Shown: positions 33,761 through 44,343, numbered from the stretch's first letter. The stretch is 57,169 bases of DNA from an uncultured bacterium (GCA_903958395.1 CAJBSZ010000429.1:1-57169); one strand, 5' to 3'. The notes: generated from the sequence alone by a model not told the origin. A program made the numbers and translations.

Positions 33761-35284
33761 ATGAACAGGAACTTGATGTGCGTGGTGCTGGTTGTCTTGC
33801 TTGTGGAGGTTGGTCCCCTGGCGTGTTGGGCGGCGAAGACGGAAAACGGGATGCCCAAAGGCCGGCGCCCCGGTGTGGTGTTGTACAAGTGGAAGGCGGA
33901 TATGTCTCCCGAGCAGCGGACCGCCCTGGCGGCGCTCCTGTCGGCCTACGACATGCGGCTCGACAGGAAACTGGTGGATGGCACGGTACTGCGTGTGAAA
34001 GCCAACCGCCCTGCGGGCCGTGACGAGGAAGCCATGGCGGCCGACTTGGAACTCAGCGGCGCCGTGGAGTGGGCTGAGCCCGACTATGTGGAGCAGGCCG
34101 TCGCCACGCCCAACGATCCTTATTATGCGAACCAGTGGCAGCATGTGAATATCCGCTCCGCCGGAGCCTGGGATATCACGACGGGCAGTACCCAGGTCAT
34201 CGTCGCCGTTTGCGACACCGGAGTGGACCTCGGGCATCCTGACCTGGCATCGCGCCTGGTCCTGCCCGGTTGGAACACCTATCTGAACAACACGAACTGC
34301 ATGGATACACACGGGCACGGGACCATGGTGGCCGGGTTTGCGGCCGCCGCGGGGAATAATGGCATCGGCGTCGCCGGCGTGGCCTGGAACGTGCGCATCC
34401 TGCCCATCCGCATAACCTTCGCCGACGGCGGCGGATCGGCCTATGTCAGCGATATCGGCGAGGCGATCACCTATGGCGCCGACCACGGAGCCAAGGTCGT
34501 CAATGTGAGCTTCTCCGGCTACTCCAGCTCGACCATCATCTCGGCGGCCGACTACGCCCAGGGGAAGGGCACGCTGGTGGTAATCGCCGCGGCGAATGAC
34601 GGGGTTGATCTGACCGGCTCGCCGGATCCCGCCAGTATCGTCCTGGTTGGCGCGACAACAACTGCGGATACGCGCGCCAGTTTCTCGAATTACGGCACAC
34701 CCATTGATGTTGTGGCGCCCGGCGTGAACGTCTGGTCAACCATAATGGGCGGTGGGTATGGCTACGGGAGCGGCACCTCGTTCTCATCGCCCATCACGGC
34801 AGGACTGGCGGCGCTGATCTTTTCCGTCAATCCCTCGCTGACGCCCCAGGCCGTTGAGGGCTGCATCGAATCCACCTGCAAGGATCTCGGTTCTGTCGGC
34901 GAGGATGGCGTCTTCGGGTTTGGCCTTATCCAGGCCGATGCCGCCGTGGCAAAGGCCTATGGCACCACCAAGTCCCCGCCCCCGCCCCCGCCCCCGCTCA
35001 ACGCCCCTTCAGGCCTGACGGCCTCTGTTTCCGGCCGAACCGTCACGTTGAAGTGGACGGACAACTCCAGCGCGGAAACCGGTTTCATCATCCAGCGAGG
35101 CGTGAAAACCAAGGCCACCATCACCTACACGCAGGTGGGCACGGCGCCCGCTGACGCAAAAACCTGTAGCGATGCGGTGGTGTCCGCAAACACCTACAAC
35201 TACCGCGTACAGGCCTATCAGAACGGGAGCAATGGCATAACGCTTTCGCCCTTCTCCAATGTCGTCTCGATCAGGGTCCGGTAG
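33761..35284 (+). CDS. secreted subtilisin-like (S8) protease with fibronectin-III domain
   Basis: 507 residues from the ATG at 33761, seven bases after AAAGGAG; the ATG at 33755 is too close. A signal peptide (about 1-24) precedes an inhibitor-like prodomain ending VEWAEPDY, then the S8 catalytic domain with D152 (VCDTGVD), H184 (THGHGT) and S340 (GTSFSSP), then a seven-proline linker and one fibronectin type III domain (GLTASVSGRTVTLKWTDNSS). The prodomain end resembles that of the 1697-residue subtilase. Probably secreted to degrade extracellular protein. Stands alone, with a probable terminator after it. Confidence 0.93.
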   Translation: MNRNLMCVVLVVLLVEVGPLACWAAKTENGMPKGRRPGVVLYKWKADMSPEQRTALAALLSAYDMRLDRKLVDGTVLRVKANRPAGRDEEAMAADLELSGAVEWAEPDYVEQAVATPNDPYYANQWQHVNIRSAGAWDITTGSTQVIVAVCDTGVDLGHPDLASRLVLPGWNTYLNNTNCMDTHGHGTMVAGFAAAAGNNGIGVAGVAWNVRILPIRITFADGGGSAYVSDIGEAITYGADHGAKVVNVSFSGYSSSTIISAADYAQGKGTLVVIAAANDGVDLTGSPDPASIVLVGATTTADTRASFSNYGTPIDVVAPGVNVWSTIMGGGYGYGSGTSFSSPITAGLAALIFSVNPSLTPQAVEGCIESTCKDLGSVGEDGVFGFGLIQADAAVAKAYGTTKSPPPPPPPLNAPSGLTASVSGRTVTLKWTDNSSAETGFIIQRGVKTKATITYTQVGTAPADAKTCSDAVVSANTYNYRVQAYQNGSNGITLSPFSNVVSIRVR

Positions 35285-35308
35285 GGCGCAAATGGCAGCC
35301 TCTGCCTC

Positions 35309-35349
35309 GTCCGGGCTGCTCTCAATTTCGAGAAGCCTCCGGGTTTTTC
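35309..35349 (+). terminator. probable imperfect intrinsic terminator
   Basis: A GC-rich imperfect hairpin (CCGGGCT...TCTC on the left arm, GAGA-AGCC-TCCGG on the right, with small bulges) is followed by five T residues, after the subtilase stop. The 171-base gap to the next gene holds nothing else obvious apart from the ribosome site. Confidence 0.45.
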
Positions 35350-35455
35350 GGTTTGCAATACCTTCGTGTTTCCGGTGATTTGAGGGATCAGGCACGGAGT
35401 ATGCTTTGTTATTTCATGACGATCTTAAGCATGGAAATCTGAAAAGGAGTATCTC

Positions 35456-36238
35456 ATGAAGACGCTGGCGATGGTGGCACTGGTAACGGGATTGGCAATG
35501 AGGCTTTTGGCGGAACCGCTCTTGACGGATATCACCACCTATGAGGCCGTGGTGATTGACGAGGCCTCCAGCCAGCTGCTGGCGACCGGCGGGCCATGGG
35601 TGTGGGAGGACCTGGCCTCCCAGTCAATGAGCGGGATGATGGCAGGTACCGGGCGGATCATTGCAGTCAAGTGCCGGAACGCCGCGGGACAAACCATCTT
35701 CGGAGGCATGATCACCCATGCGGATCTCACGGTTCCTTTTTCACCCTTTTTTCCGCCTGATCCTTCCGGGCAGGTCAGTCTCGATTTCTTTTCCGAGAAC
35801 TACACCCTTGCCGTGTTTCTGAATGGAACGTATTACGTGGGCGAAATGCTGTTGCTGCCTGCGGAGGATGATCCGGATGTGCCCCCTGTCAAAACGGTTG
35901 ACGTGGATATCAAGCCGGGGTCGGTGAAGAATCCGTTCAACGTCAAGTCCGAGGGGATCCTACCGGTCGCCATTTCCGGGTCGGTGGATCTACAGGTCTC
36001 CAAGATTGTTTCATCCTCGGTCAAGCTGGCTGGCATTGTCCCGGTCCGGTACGCGATTGCCGACATCCAGGGCGATGGATATCCTGACCTCGTGTTCCAT
36101 TTTCGGGATCAGGATATTGCAAGCGTCCTGGCGGGCAAGGCCAATGGAGAAGTGGTGCCGCTGGAGCTTGCCGGCAAGCTTCTGGATGACACCGCGATCA
36201 AGGGGGCCGACTCGGTAACGGTCATCCGGAAGAAATAG
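35456..36238 (+). CDS. secreted protein with C-terminal KPGS domain
   Basis: 260 residues, signal peptide 1-19 (ending LLA-E). The middle (residues 25-140) is beta-rich and not recognised. The C-terminal domain (about 148-258) begins VDVDIKPGSVKNPFNVKSEG and continues with ILPVAISG, DIQGDGYPDLVFHF and IKGADSVTVI; this is a small beta-sandwich repeat often found at the ends of secreted proteins in Planctomycetes, Verrucomicrobia and relatives. Strong AAAGGAG ribosome site. Function unknown; likely a binding or surface module. Confidence 0.8.
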   Translation: MKTLAMVALVTGLAMRLLAEPLLTDITTYEAVVIDEASSQLLATGGPWVWEDLASQSMSGMMAGTGRIIAVKCRNAAGQTIFGGMITHADLTVPFSPFFPPDPSGQVSLDFFSENYTLAVFLNGTYYVGEMLLLPAEDDPDVPPVKTVDVDIKPGSVKNPFNVKSEGILPVAISGSVDLQVSKIVSSSVKLAGIVPVRYAIADIQGDGYPDLVFHFRDQDIASVLAGKANGEVVPLELAGKLLDDTAIKGADSVTVIRKK

Positions 36239-36314
36239 TACGTCCGTCAGGGTGGATGCATCCCGACAACCCATTTAGCATTGGTTTTTGCTACAACCGA
36301 CCTTCACGGCACCA

Positions 36315-36941
36315 CTATTCAGGACTCGTCAGACGGTCACGGATCATTCGGACAATAACGAATGATTCCCGTTCGCGCTCTTCCAGAGTGGAGGCGATGA
36401 AGGTGATCGTTTGGCGGGTGTTGGGGATGAGGATCTTGCTGAGGGCGTTGCAGCGCCGCTGGGTTCTCCGGAGTTCGATCGCCAGACGCAGAATGGCCGT
36501 CTCCAGTTCCGCCAGTTCCGCCAGAAGTGGGAGCAACTCTCCAAACCGCTTCATAGCCATATCGGTGTTGGCCGAGGTCCCCCCCACGCCGAATGGCAGG
36601 CCGGGCGGCATGATCTTTGCCGTCACGCGGGGTAGGCGCAGTCCCATGAGGTGAACGGATCCGATGGTTACCTCGTGATTCAGGTCGGCCGCCAGTGCCG
36701 CCCGGTCGAGCGCGGCTGCGCCTGTGTCCATCGTTGCTTCTTTCAGCGACGCGAAGGCGGGGGAAAGTATCCGGCCAACTTGCCGTTCCACAATCCGGGC
36801 TTGTTTGAGCCGCTTCATCAGCTCAAACACCAGGATCTGACGTTTTTGTTCAAGCAGGTCGTACCCTTCCTCGGCAACAGCGAGCTGCCGCTTCAACGTG
36901 AGTAGTCCTGATTTCGTCGGTGCTATGTTCAGAATGGCCAT
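36315..36941 (-). CDS. atpD: V/A-type ATP synthase subunit D (central stalk)
   Basis: 208 residues. Rotor stalk subunit of the V1 sector, an antiparallel coiled coil. N-terminal APTKSGLLTLKRQLAVAEEGYDLLEQKRQIL is diagnostic, and the C-terminal coil contains RRTQRRCNALSKILIPN. Last gene of the H-C-I-K-F-E-A-B-D operon, six bases after subunit B. The 76 bases between its stop and the KPGS gene contain no evident hairpin terminator. Confidence 0.95.
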   Translation of the reverse strand: MAILNIAPTKSGLLTLKRQLAVAEEGYDLLEQKRQILVFELMKRLKQARIVERQVGRILSPAFASLKEATMDTGAAALDRAALAADLNHEVTIGSVHLMGLRLPRVTAKIMPPGLPFGVGGTSANTDMAMKRFGELLPLLAELAELETAILRLAIELRRTQRRCNALSKILIPNTRQTITFIASTLEERERESFVIVRMIRDRLTSPE

Positions 36942-36947
36942 GGTCTC

Positions 36948-38357
36948 TCATTTGCCTGTTTGATAATGCTGCGAAAGAAGTTCGGCGCTGACGCGGTGCA
37001 GTTCTTCCCGCGGGAGTGTGGAGAGGATTTCCCACCCCAGGTCGAGTGTGGTGGCGATGGGACGGTTTTCAGTCTCGCCTTGTGCCAGGAAGCGGTGCTC
37101 GAAGGTTTCGCCGAATTTCAGGACCTGCCGGTCAAGTGGCCCCAGGGCCTCCTCGCCAATCACATCCGCCAGGGCGCGGATCCGTTTGACCCGGGCATAG
37201 CAGGCGAACAACTGGCTTGCTAAAGCAGGATGATCCTCACGGGTATAGCCTTTCCCGATGCCGTCCTTCATGAGACGCGACAGGCTCGGCAGTCCCGCGA
37301 TAGGCGGATAGATGCCGCGCTGGAAGAGGTCGCGGTCGAGGACGATCTGGCCTTCGGTGATGTAGCCGGTCAGGTCCGGGACGGGGTGGCTGATGTCGTC
37401 GGAGGGCATGGTCAGAATGGCCATCTGGGTGATCGAGCCCGGCGAGCCCTCGATCCGGCCGGCCCTTTCATATAGGCTGGCCAGGTCGGAATACAGGTAG
37501 CCGGGATAGCCCTTGCGGCCGGGGATTTCGCCCCGGATGGTTCCCACTTCCCGCAGGCTCTCGCAATAGTTAGTCATGTCGGTCAGTAAAACGAGGACAT
37601 GCTGTCCGCAATCAAAGGCCAGGTGTTCGGCGAGCGTCAGGGCGAGGCGCGGCGTGAGCAGGCGTTCCACGCTCGGCGCATCGGCCAGAGAAAGAAAGGC
37701 GGCGACGCGGGACAACGCGCCCGATTCCTCGCAGTTGCGGATGAAGAACTCGGCGACGTCGTGCTTGACCCCCATGGCCGCGAACACGATGGAAAACTCC
37801 TCGCCGCCCTCAAGCAGTCGCGCCTGCCGGATGATCTGGGCGCAGACCCGGTCATGCGGCAGGCCATTGCCGGAGAAGATGGGCAGTTTCTGTCCGCGCA
37901 CCAGGGAATTCATTCCGTCAATTGCCGACAGACCGGTTTGGATGAATTCCCGCGGATACTCACGGGCGTGGGGGTTGATGGGCAGTCCATTCACGTCGCG
38001 GAGGTCTGAGGAGAGTGGCGGTGGATTGCCGTCGAGCGGACGCCCGAGTCCGTCGAAGGTGCGGCCCAGCATGTGGCGTGAAACAGGAAGCCGGAAGCTT
38101 TCGCCCAGGAAGCGGGCGCGCAGGGTTTCATGCGACAGCCCGCTGGTTCCCTCCAGAATCTGCACGATGGCCCGCGTCTCGGATATGTCCAGGACACGGC
38201 CAAGCCGCGGGCGGCCGGATGGGTCTGTGATTTCCACCATTTCGTCGTAACCCGCGTCCCGGACACGTTCTACCACCACCAGCGGCCCTTCAATCCGGGC
38301 GGCCCCGACGTAAGCGAGTCCTTTGTCAGGTATGGAGATTCGGGGACTGGCATTCAT
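36948..38357 (-). CDS. atpB: V/A-type ATP synthase subunit B
   Basis: 469 residues. Non-catalytic nucleotide-binding subunit of the V1 head. The P-loop is replaced by [15 protein letters not shown] (no GKT), as in all B subunits. [15 protein letters not shown] and [35 protein letters not shown] are hallmark motifs. Overlaps subunit A's stop by 4 bases, so they are translationally coupled. Confidence 0.97.
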   Translation of the reverse strand: MNASPRISIPDKGLAYVGAARIEGPLVVVERVRDAGYDEMVEITDPSGRPRLGRVLDISETRAIVQILEGTSGLSHETLRARFLGESFRLPVSRHMLGRTFDGLGRPLDGNPPPLSSDLRDVNGLPINPHAREYPREFIQTGLSAIDGMNSLVRGQKLPIFSGNGLPHDRVCAQIIRQARLLEGGEEFSIVFAAMGVKHDVAEFFIRNCEESGALSRVAAFLSLADAPSVERLLTPRLALTLAEHLAFDCGQHVLVLLTDMTNYCESLREVGTIRGEIPGRKGYPGYLYSDLASLYERAGRIEGSPGSITQMAILTMPSDDISHPVPDLTGYITEGQIVLDRDLFQRGIYPPIAGLPSLSRLMKDGIGKGYTREDHPALASQLFACYARVKRIRALADVIGEEALGPLDRQVLKFGETFEHRFLAQGETENRPIATTLDLGWEILSTLPREELHRVSAELLSQHYQTGK

Positions 38358-40135
38358 GGGGCGCCTCTTTCCGCCACCAGCCCGTCCAACTCCGCCTGAA
38401 TTTGCTGTGACAAGGCGGTGATCTGTGCAATCTCCTCATTGCCGTATATCGTTTTGACGTGGATGAGCCTCCGCAGAGCGGGTAATTCGCGGATTCGTCC
38501 GAGCGCCACACCCGCTTCGATCAGGCTCCGGCTTTTCCGGTATACTTGGCTGATGACTTGGAGAAGTGCCGCCTGCCGGGCGGGGGAACAAAACTGGTCC
38601 TTTTCGTCAAAAGCGTTCTGGGCGAGAAAGCCGTCCTTCAGCAGTTCGGCGATAAACAGGATCAACTGTTGCGCGTCGGGCAGGGCATCCGCCCCGATCA
38701 ACTTGACGATTTGCTGGAGCCGGTCCTCGCGCTGGAGCAGGGTAAGCGCTTCGGTTCGCAGTTCAGTCCAGTCGGGATTCTGTTTTTTCCACCAACCGCT
38801 GATCGCGCCGACATAATCGGAATAAGAGCGGATCCAATGGATTGAGGGATAGTGACGGGCATTAGCCAACTCGGTGTCGAGCGCCCAGAAGCAACGGATG
38901 AACCGCTGGGTATGTTGGGTGACGGGCTCTGAAAAATCACCGCCGGGCGGGCTGACGGCGCCCACAATGCTGATGGAGCCAGGTTCCCCGGCCAGGGTGG
39001 TGACCGCGCCGCCGCGCTCATAGAACTGGGCGAGGCGGGTGGGGAGGGTGGCCGGGAAGCCTTCCTCGGCGGGCATTTCCTCCAATCGCGCTGCCAGTTC
39101 CCGGAGCGCTTCGGCCCAGCGGCTGGTGGAGTCGGCGAAGACCGCCACATCCAGTCCCATGTCGCGATAGTATTCGGCCAGGGCGATGCCGGTGTAGATT
39201 GAGGCCTCACGGGCGGCAACGGGCATGTTGGAGGTATTGGCAATCAGAATCGTACGTTCCATCAGGGGGCGTCCTGAACGGGGATCCAGAATTTTAGGGA
39301 ATTCGCGCAACACCTCGGTCATCTCATTTCCGCGTTCCCCGCAGCCGATGAAGACAATGATATCGGCATCGGACCACTTGGCCAGTTGATGTTGGGTGAT
39401 CGTTTTCCCCGTGCCGAACCCACCGGGGATTGCGGCACAGCCACCCTTGCCGATCGGAAAGAATGTATCAATGATCCGCTGCCCGGTCAGTAGCGGTTGG
39501 GAGACCGGTCGCCGTTCCCTGATGGGGCGCGGGACCCGCACAGGCCATTTCTGGACCAGGGTAATTTCCCGCGGGCCGGTAGCGGTGTCGAGAATGGCCA
39601 CGGTCTCGGTGAGTCCGTGCAGGCCCTTTCCGGCGATCCGGCGCACGGCCGCCGCCGGGATGTCCGGGGGAACCATGATCTTATGCCGGACCAGGGGAGT
39701 TTCGGTGACAAGACCGAGTGTCTGGCCGGGCGAGACCGTTTCGCCGGCGGTGACGACGGGCTCGAACGTCCAGCGGCTTGCGGGATCCAAAGGATCAATT
39801 TTCTCGCCACGCCCGAGCCAGGATCCATGCAGGGCCTTGATGGCCGGGAGGGGCCGCTGGATGCCGTCATAGATGTTTCCGATGAGCCCCGGTCCCAGCC
39901 ACACCGAAAGCGGGGCGCCTGTGCAGCGGACCGGTGCGCCGGGCTTGAGCATGGTCGTGTTTTCGTAGACCTGGATCGTGGCCTGGTCGCCGTTCAAGCG
40001 GACAATTTCGCCGACCAGTCCCAGTTCGCCGACATGGACGACTTCGTACATGCGGGCACCGGCGAGGCCAGTGGCTGTTACGACAGGCCCGTTGATGCGG
40101 GTGACCGATGCCTTGCGACCGGGAGGAGGGTTCAT
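38354..40135 (-). CDS. atpA: V/A-type ATP synthase catalytic subunit A
   Basis: 593 residues from the ATG at 40135, which overlaps the subunit E stop as ATGA; a longer in-frame start at 40180 would add a Pro/Arg-rich tail and overlap E. Catalytic subunit of the V1 head: P-loop GGFGTGKT (238-245), the bulge domain (about 110-190) unique to V/A types, the [11 protein letters not shown] catalytic Glu motif, and [19 protein letters not shown] replaces the usual FGSGKT, a conservative difference. Sixth from the bottom, between E and B. Confidence 0.97.
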   Translation of the reverse strand: MNPPPGRKASVTRINGPVVTATGLAGARMYEVVHVGELGLVGEIVRLNGDQATIQVYENTTMLKPGAPVRCTGAPLSVWLGPGLIGNIYDGIQRPLPAIKALHGSWLGRGEKIDPLDPASRWTFEPVVTAGETVSPGQTLGLVTETPLVRHKIMVPPDIPAAAVRRIAGKGLHGLTETVAILDTATGPREITLVQKWPVRVPRPIRERRPVSQPLLTGQRIIDTFFPIGKGGCAAIPGGFGTGKTITQHQLAKWSDADIIVFIGCGERGNEMTEVLREFPKILDPRSGRPLMERTILIANTSNMPVAAREASIYTGIALAEYYRDMGLDVAVFADSTSRWAEALRELAARLEEMPAEEGFPATLPTRLAQFYERGGAVTTLAGEPGSISIVGAVSPPGGDFSEPVTQHTQRFIRCFWALDTELANARHYPSIHWIRSYSDYVGAISGWWKKQNPDWTELRTEALTLLQREDRLQQIVKLIGADALPDAQQLILFIAELLKDGFLAQNAFDEKDQFCSPARQAALLQVISQVYRKSRSLIEAGVALGRIRELPALRRLIHVKTIYGNEEIAQITALSQQIQAELDGLVAERGAP

Positions 40136-40758
40136 CCGGGGCCGCCTTTCTCCGCCAATCTCAGGCGCAAGGCCGGCCACATTCGCTCGAGGCGGACGGT
40201 CAGGCGGTTATCCCACTCCTGCCGGCCTTCCCCATCGCGGATCATGATGTCGCCTGTTTGCAGGGTGGGATTCTCCGCAACCGTGATCTGCAGATCGGGG
40301 TTCTTCGTGCGGCGGCTGATTTCACCGGCGATGGCGGATCCCAAGGCAACGTGGTCGGCGGGGGCTACTGTAACGATGAAAGTGTTTCCGGACATGCGGT
40401 TGATGGCGTAGGCGGCTGAGGCCATCAGGGTTTCGCCGGGATCAAAGCCCTCCCCGGCCCGGAGGCGTCGTTGCACTTCGTCATGGATTGACTGGAGCAG
40501 GGCCTCCATACGGGTCGCCTCAAGCCGCTGGGATTCAACGGGAAGGGTGGCCAGGATCCGCTCCTTGTGATGACAGGCCTCCCGATTCGCCTTTTCCAGG
40601 TTTTGCTTCCGGGTCGCTTCTTCCTCAGCCGTGGTGGTGGCCAGGAGCCTTCCGGCATCGTCACGGGCTTTCCGGATGAGGCGTTCTGCCTCGGTGCGGG
40701 CATTCGCGAGGATTTCTCTACACAGGCTTTCGCCTTCATTCTGGCTGGCGCGGTTCAC
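40132..40758 (-). CDS. atpE: V/A-type ATP synthase subunit E (peripheral stalk)
   Basis: 208 residues. Ala/Glu/Arg-rich N-terminal helix (residues 10-100, for example LANARTEAERLIRKARDDAG) that pairs with subunit H in the peripheral stalk, then a C-terminal globular domain (HVALGSAIAGEI, DGEGRQEWDNRLTVRLERMW). Overlaps F upstream by 4 bases and A downstream by 4. Confidence 0.9.
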   Translation of the reverse strand: MNRASQNEGESLCREILANARTEAERLIRKARDDAGRLLATTTAEEEATRKQNLEKANREACHHKERILATLPVESQRLEATRMEALLQSIHDEVQRRLRAGEGFDPGETLMASAAYAINRMSGNTFIVTVAPADHVALGSAIAGEISRRTKNPDLQITVAENPTLQTGDIMIRDGEGRQEWDNRLTVRLERMWPALRLRLAEKGGPG

Positions 40759-41084
40759 TCGGGTCCCTCTTCTTTTAAATCAAAGTGGATACCGATGGCC
40801 TCTTCGACTGACTGGCGGAGGCTTTTGAGCCCGGGCATGGCGCCGGCCGGCCCGGGGATTTCCACGATCATGGGGAAATCCTTTCCGAGCCTGATGCTTT
40901 CGATCTCCGTGCGGATACCGGCCGCAACCGGCTTGGTGAGAATGATGAGCCCGATGTCGGGCTGGGCAAGGGCTTGGTTCAGGGCCTCCGCAGCCTCGCC
41001 GGGGGAGGCCGCCTTGTGTCCGGCGATGCCGGCCAGACTGAAGCCCCGCACCGTATCCTCATCGGCGATACAGGTGACTTTCAT
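40755..41084 (-). CDS. atpF: V/A-type ATP synthase subunit F
   Basis: 109 residues, Rossmann-like subunit of the central stalk that regulates ATP hydrolysis. N-terminal VTCIADEDTVRGFSLAG and IGLIILTKPVA fit the family. Thirteen bases after the K subunit and coupled to E by a 4-base overlap. Confidence 0.9.
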   Translation of the reverse strand: MKVTCIADEDTVRGFSLAGIAGHKAASPGEAAEALNQALAQPDIGLIILTKPVAAGIRTEIESIRLGKDFPMIVEIPGPAGAMPGLKSLRQSVEEAIGIHFDLKEEGPE

Positions 41085-41097
41085 GGGATGACTCCCG

Positions 41098-41430
41098 TTA
41101 GATTTTCTGGATCAGCATCATGGAAATCGCGAAGCCCAGGACCGCCAATCCTTCCGCCAGGGCCACGAAGAGGATGCTCCGGGTCAGTAGCTCGGGTTTT
41201 TCGGCCGCCGCGCCCATAGCCGCCGATCCGATCCGGCCTACGGCGTAAGACGCTCCGATGACGCTCAGGCCCATGGTGAGGGCGGCGGAGAGGCCCAATC
41301 CGATCGACCGGTAGGCGGAACCATCACCCGTCCCCGCGGAGACCTGGGTGTCTTGTGCGGTTGCCATAACCGCCATCAATCCCACGCCCGCGATCAAGGT
41401 TTCCAGCACAAAACGGTTTCGCGTTGTCAT
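41098..41430 (-). CDS. atpK: V/A-type ATP synthase proteolipid subunit K (c ring)
   Basis: 110 residues. An N-terminal hydrophobic leader (about 8-26, probably cleaved or membrane-inserted) is followed by a single helical hairpin: GLGLSAALTMGLSVIGASYAVG and LFVALAEGLAVLGFAISMML, with the ion-binding carboxylate E93 in the second helix. This is the two-helix form rather than the duplicated ~160-residue NtpK. The Gln of the Na+-binding motif of F-type c rings is Ala here, and E93 is followed by Gly instead of Ser/Thr, which favours proton coupling (inference from the F-type Na+ signature). Overlaps subunit I by 4 bases. Confidence 0.88.
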   Translation of the reverse strand: MTTRNRFVLETLIAGVGLMAVMATAQDTQVSAGTGDGSAYRSIGLGLSAALTMGLSVIGASYAVGRIGSAAMGAAAEKPELLTRSILFVALAEGLAVLGFAISMMLIQKI

Positions 41431-43448
41431 GAAACCATCCTCCTCTCGAGGCTGTTGTTACGCACCTTCTGATGGTGATCGTACTGCAACCTTTCGACAA
41501 AACAAGCATCATTTGATGTGAGGTTGAACGGGGAAAAAGGGAGGCCGGCGCCGGAAAGAAATTTGCCGAAAAACTCGTAGTATTCGAGGCGCAGGGCTTG
41601 GACGGCGGCGATGATGCCTTCCAAAACAATGGCGATGCCATTCCCGAGGATGATCACCAGCAAGGCCCAGGCGCCGCCGCCATGGGGGATGATCAGCCTG
41701 ACTTGATCCGCCACCGTGAACACAGCCATCAGCAGGGCGGCGTGGCTCATCGCATACGCCGCCAAACGGACAAAACTGGTGGTGTTGGCCAGATAGGCCG
41801 TAACCCCCTCCAGTATTCCGATAAAGGATTCTGCCAGTATCACGGTCATCCCGGACTCTGCCGGTTTTCCCGCCCGCCGCCGCCATGCGGCTTGTACCGG
41901 CTCCTTCAGCATCCAGCCGAGCAGGGGTAAGGCCAGGAACAGGATGGCTGCCGTACCCGCGAGACCCTGCGATTGGAGGACGGTGAATTTGGCCAGAAGG
42001 GCCAGACTTCCCCAGTAGAAAAGCACGCCCATGATCCCAAACCGCCCGAGCCAGCCCTCGGCCATTTCTTTACGTCTAAACCGGTTTAGAATGTTTAATA
42101 TCAGCCCGATGCTGATCAGCGCGATGCCCATTCCGATGGCAGTCAGCATCAGGGCGAGGGGGTCTCCCTCCAGCGGATCGCGCCAAAGTGCATAGGCTTT
42201 GAGTCGTGGAATGCCGAAATAACTTCCGTACACAAGGCCGAAGCCGATGCTCGACAGGCCACCCAACAGCAGGACGTGTCCGGCGTCCCTCATCATCGGC
42301 TTCCGACCGGAACGTAAGGCGATCCAGCCGGCGAGGGCCAGGATGGCGCCCTGTCCGGCATCGCCGAACATCATCCCAAACATCAACACATAACTGACCG
42401 CCACAAAGAATGTCGGTTCCAAATCCTGATAGAAGGGGAGTCCGTACGCCGTCACCATCCGCTGAAAAGGATGGAGCCAGCCGGAATGCCGTAGCGCCAC
42501 GGGAACCGCAACGCCGTCGGAGACCCGGGGTTCGGTGACGTCGATCACACACTTGCCGCGGGTGACGGACGTGATGTGGTCCCGGAGGGAGGGAGCCTGT
42601 TCCGCCGGCACCCAGCCGGACAGAAGCAGGGCGGTTTCCGTACGTGGAAAATTCTGTCGTGCTTCGATGAGGCGCTGCTCCATGACCACCCGCTCCCGGA
42701 TGGCTGCGGCGGCCTGCGCCGCTTCCACGGCGAACGATTGCAGCCGCTCGTCCGCCTGCCGGAGCGCCCCAGCCAGTTTGGCTTGTTCCCCATTCTTTGC
42801 TTCCAGAAGGGCGGTCGGCGTCAGTCCCTCCATCGCCGGTAGTTCCGTGTACTGGAATTCGACCTGCTGTAACCGGTCTTCCGTCCGTTGCCGGTCTTTC
42901 GGGGTGATCATGATCAGGACGGGATTCCGTCCCCCGCGCAAGGGAAGCGGAAGGATGACGGCATTGCCGCCCAGGGTTTCGGAGAGAGTTTCGAGGCGTT
43001 CCTCCGGTACGCTGCCGAGGATGAAGTGGAGGAAGGAAAACCGGTCGAGCTGTTCCAGCGGGATGCCCAGTTCACGGCAATCCGACACCCGGCTGCACAG
43101 GGAGTCCAATTCCTGTTTTTGTGACAGCAGGCGTTGGCGTTCCGCGAGGAGCGTGGTGGAGTTCTCTTCAAGTTGGCGTAGGGAGGCGTCGATTTCGTCG
43201 AGGGATAGTTCATGCGGGACGGGCGGTCCGTGTTCGGCAGGCATCAGTTTATTGCATCGGTCCAGAAGCGCACCACACCGGTCGAGTTCAAGCGTACCGC
43301 CATACGGTTGAAGCGGGGCGGTATCCGGTCCCGCGGGTGTTCGGGTCAAATGCACAACGCCCTGCCGGCCCAGACTCAACAGCACGGCCCGTTCGTCCTC
43401 CTCGAGCAGGATGGCGCGCATGTGCAGCATCGACACGGGCTTAAACAT
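41427..43448 (-). CDS. atpI: V/A-type ATP synthase subunit I (membrane stator, a-like)
   Basis: 673 residues. The N-terminal half is cytoplasmic and coiled-coil rich (TRTPAGPDTAPLQPYG..., LEENSTTLLAERQRLLSQKQ), linking the peripheral stalks to the membrane. The C-terminal half has about eight membrane helices, including FFVAVSYVLMFGMMFGDAGQG and NTTSFVRLAAYAMSHAALLM, where the conserved Arg (TSFVRLAAYA) faces the c-ring Glu to move ions. Size and motif order are normal for NtpI/subunit I. Confidence 0.95.
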   Translation of the reverse strand: MFKPVSMLHMRAILLEEDERAVLLSLGRQGVVHLTRTPAGPDTAPLQPYGGTLELDRCGALLDRCNKLMPAEHGPPVPHELSLDEIDASLRQLEENSTTLLAERQRLLSQKQELDSLCSRVSDCRELGIPLEQLDRFSFLHFILGSVPEERLETLSETLGGNAVILPLPLRGGRNPVLIMITPKDRQRTEDRLQQVEFQYTELPAMEGLTPTALLEAKNGEQAKLAGALRQADERLQSFAVEAAQAAAAIRERVVMEQRLIEARQNFPRTETALLLSGWVPAEQAPSLRDHITSVTRGKCVIDVTEPRVSDGVAVPVALRHSGWLHPFQRMVTAYGLPFYQDLEPTFFVAVSYVLMFGMMFGDAGQGAILALAGWIALRSGRKPMMRDAGHVLLLGGLSSIGFGLVYGSYFGIPRLKAYALWRDPLEGDPLALMLTAIGMGIALISIGLILNILNRFRRKEMAEGWLGRFGIMGVLFYWGSLALLAKFTVLQSQGLAGTAAILFLALPLLGWMLKEPVQAAWRRRAGKPAESGMTVILAESFIGILEGVTAYLANTTSFVRLAAYAMSHAALLMAVFTVADQVRLIIPHGGGAWALLVIILGNGIAIVLEGIIAAVQALRLEYYEFFGKFLSGAGLPFSPFNLTSNDACFVERLQYDHHQKVRNNSLERRMVS

Positions 43449-44343
43449 GGGGCGCCTCCGGGGGAAGTGGGGAAATCATGCGCCGCTGGATGGAGTCATC
43501 CGTCATCTGGAGCCTGATGCCCTCCGAGAGGGTGATGATGTTGGCGGTTTCCATCCGGCGCAGTCCGATATATCCGGTGATGGTTCCAAAGGGGGTTAAA
43601 CTCCGACGGAAGGCGCGGTTGGCGAGTCTGAGATAGTGTTGCCAGGCGAGCCGCTCAAGGGCGGCGGCATCGGGTGAGTCCCCCTCGAGCTTCCCCCTGC
43701 GGGTGAGCATCAGGTGAAAGATTTTGGATTCCTGTGAGACAAGGGCGGTGATGAGTTCGCGGTCGGTCGAGGGCAGGGCTTTGGCCCGGGCAAGGCCTTC
43801 GGCGAAATACGATTCGTCCAGCGCCGTTTCGATGAAGAAGGGTTCTGTTCTGTCCGGAAAGACGGCGCGTGCCTCGCTCAACATCCGCCTGAGGGATTCG
43901 TCGGGTATCAGTCTGGCAAGGGCATCCATGGACTTCGCCGATTTCGCCCGGGTTGCCCAGTCAAGCGGCCGTTTATCGGGGAACGTAATGAGATGGCGTT
44001 CAAGAGTCGCGGGCGGGATTTTTGCGAGGATTCCCCGGAGCAGGGTCTTGAGATTCTCGACGTGGAAACGCAGGATAAACCATTCCATCAGGCGGGCCTC
44101 GGTTCCTGTCAGGTGATGAAGGATGCCGTCCATTTCCAGGGCCAGGTCACGGACCATCCGGCGTTGCAGGTCTGAGGGGGTTTCGAACATTATTTTCGGG
44201 AAGAGCAGGTTGGCGAGATCGGGAACCGATTTCAGGCTTGAAAAGGATTGCAACCGGTCACCATCAGCCAGTCGGCTTCGCCGTCCATGGAGGCGGGCGG
44301 CAAGGTAATCCAGATCCTTGGACAGTGTTATTCCGGATTGCAT
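43441..44343 (-). CDS. atpC: V/A-type ATP synthase subunit C (d-like)
   Basis: 300 residues, predicted mostly helical in three bundles (YLAARLHGRRSRL; MEWFILRFHVENLKTLLRGI), matching the funnel-shaped subunit that caps the c ring and connects it to the central stalk. Overlaps subunit I by 8 bases and subunit H by 16 bases. Homology is weaker at sequence level than for A/B, but position and helical pattern make the call safe. Confidence 0.88.
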   Translation of the reverse strand: MQSGITLSKDLDYLAARLHGRRSRLADGDRLQSFSSLKSVPDLANLLFPKIMFETPSDLQRRMVRDLALEMDGILHHLTGTEARLMEWFILRFHVENLKTLLRGILAKIPPATLERHLITFPDKRPLDWATRAKSAKSMDALARLIPDESLRRMLSEARAVFPDRTEPFFIETALDESYFAEGLARAKALPSTDRELITALVSQESKIFHLMLTRRGKLEGDSPDAAALERLAWQHYLRLANRAFRRSLTPFGTITGYIGLRRMETANIITLSEGIRLQMTDDSIQRRMISPLPPEAPHV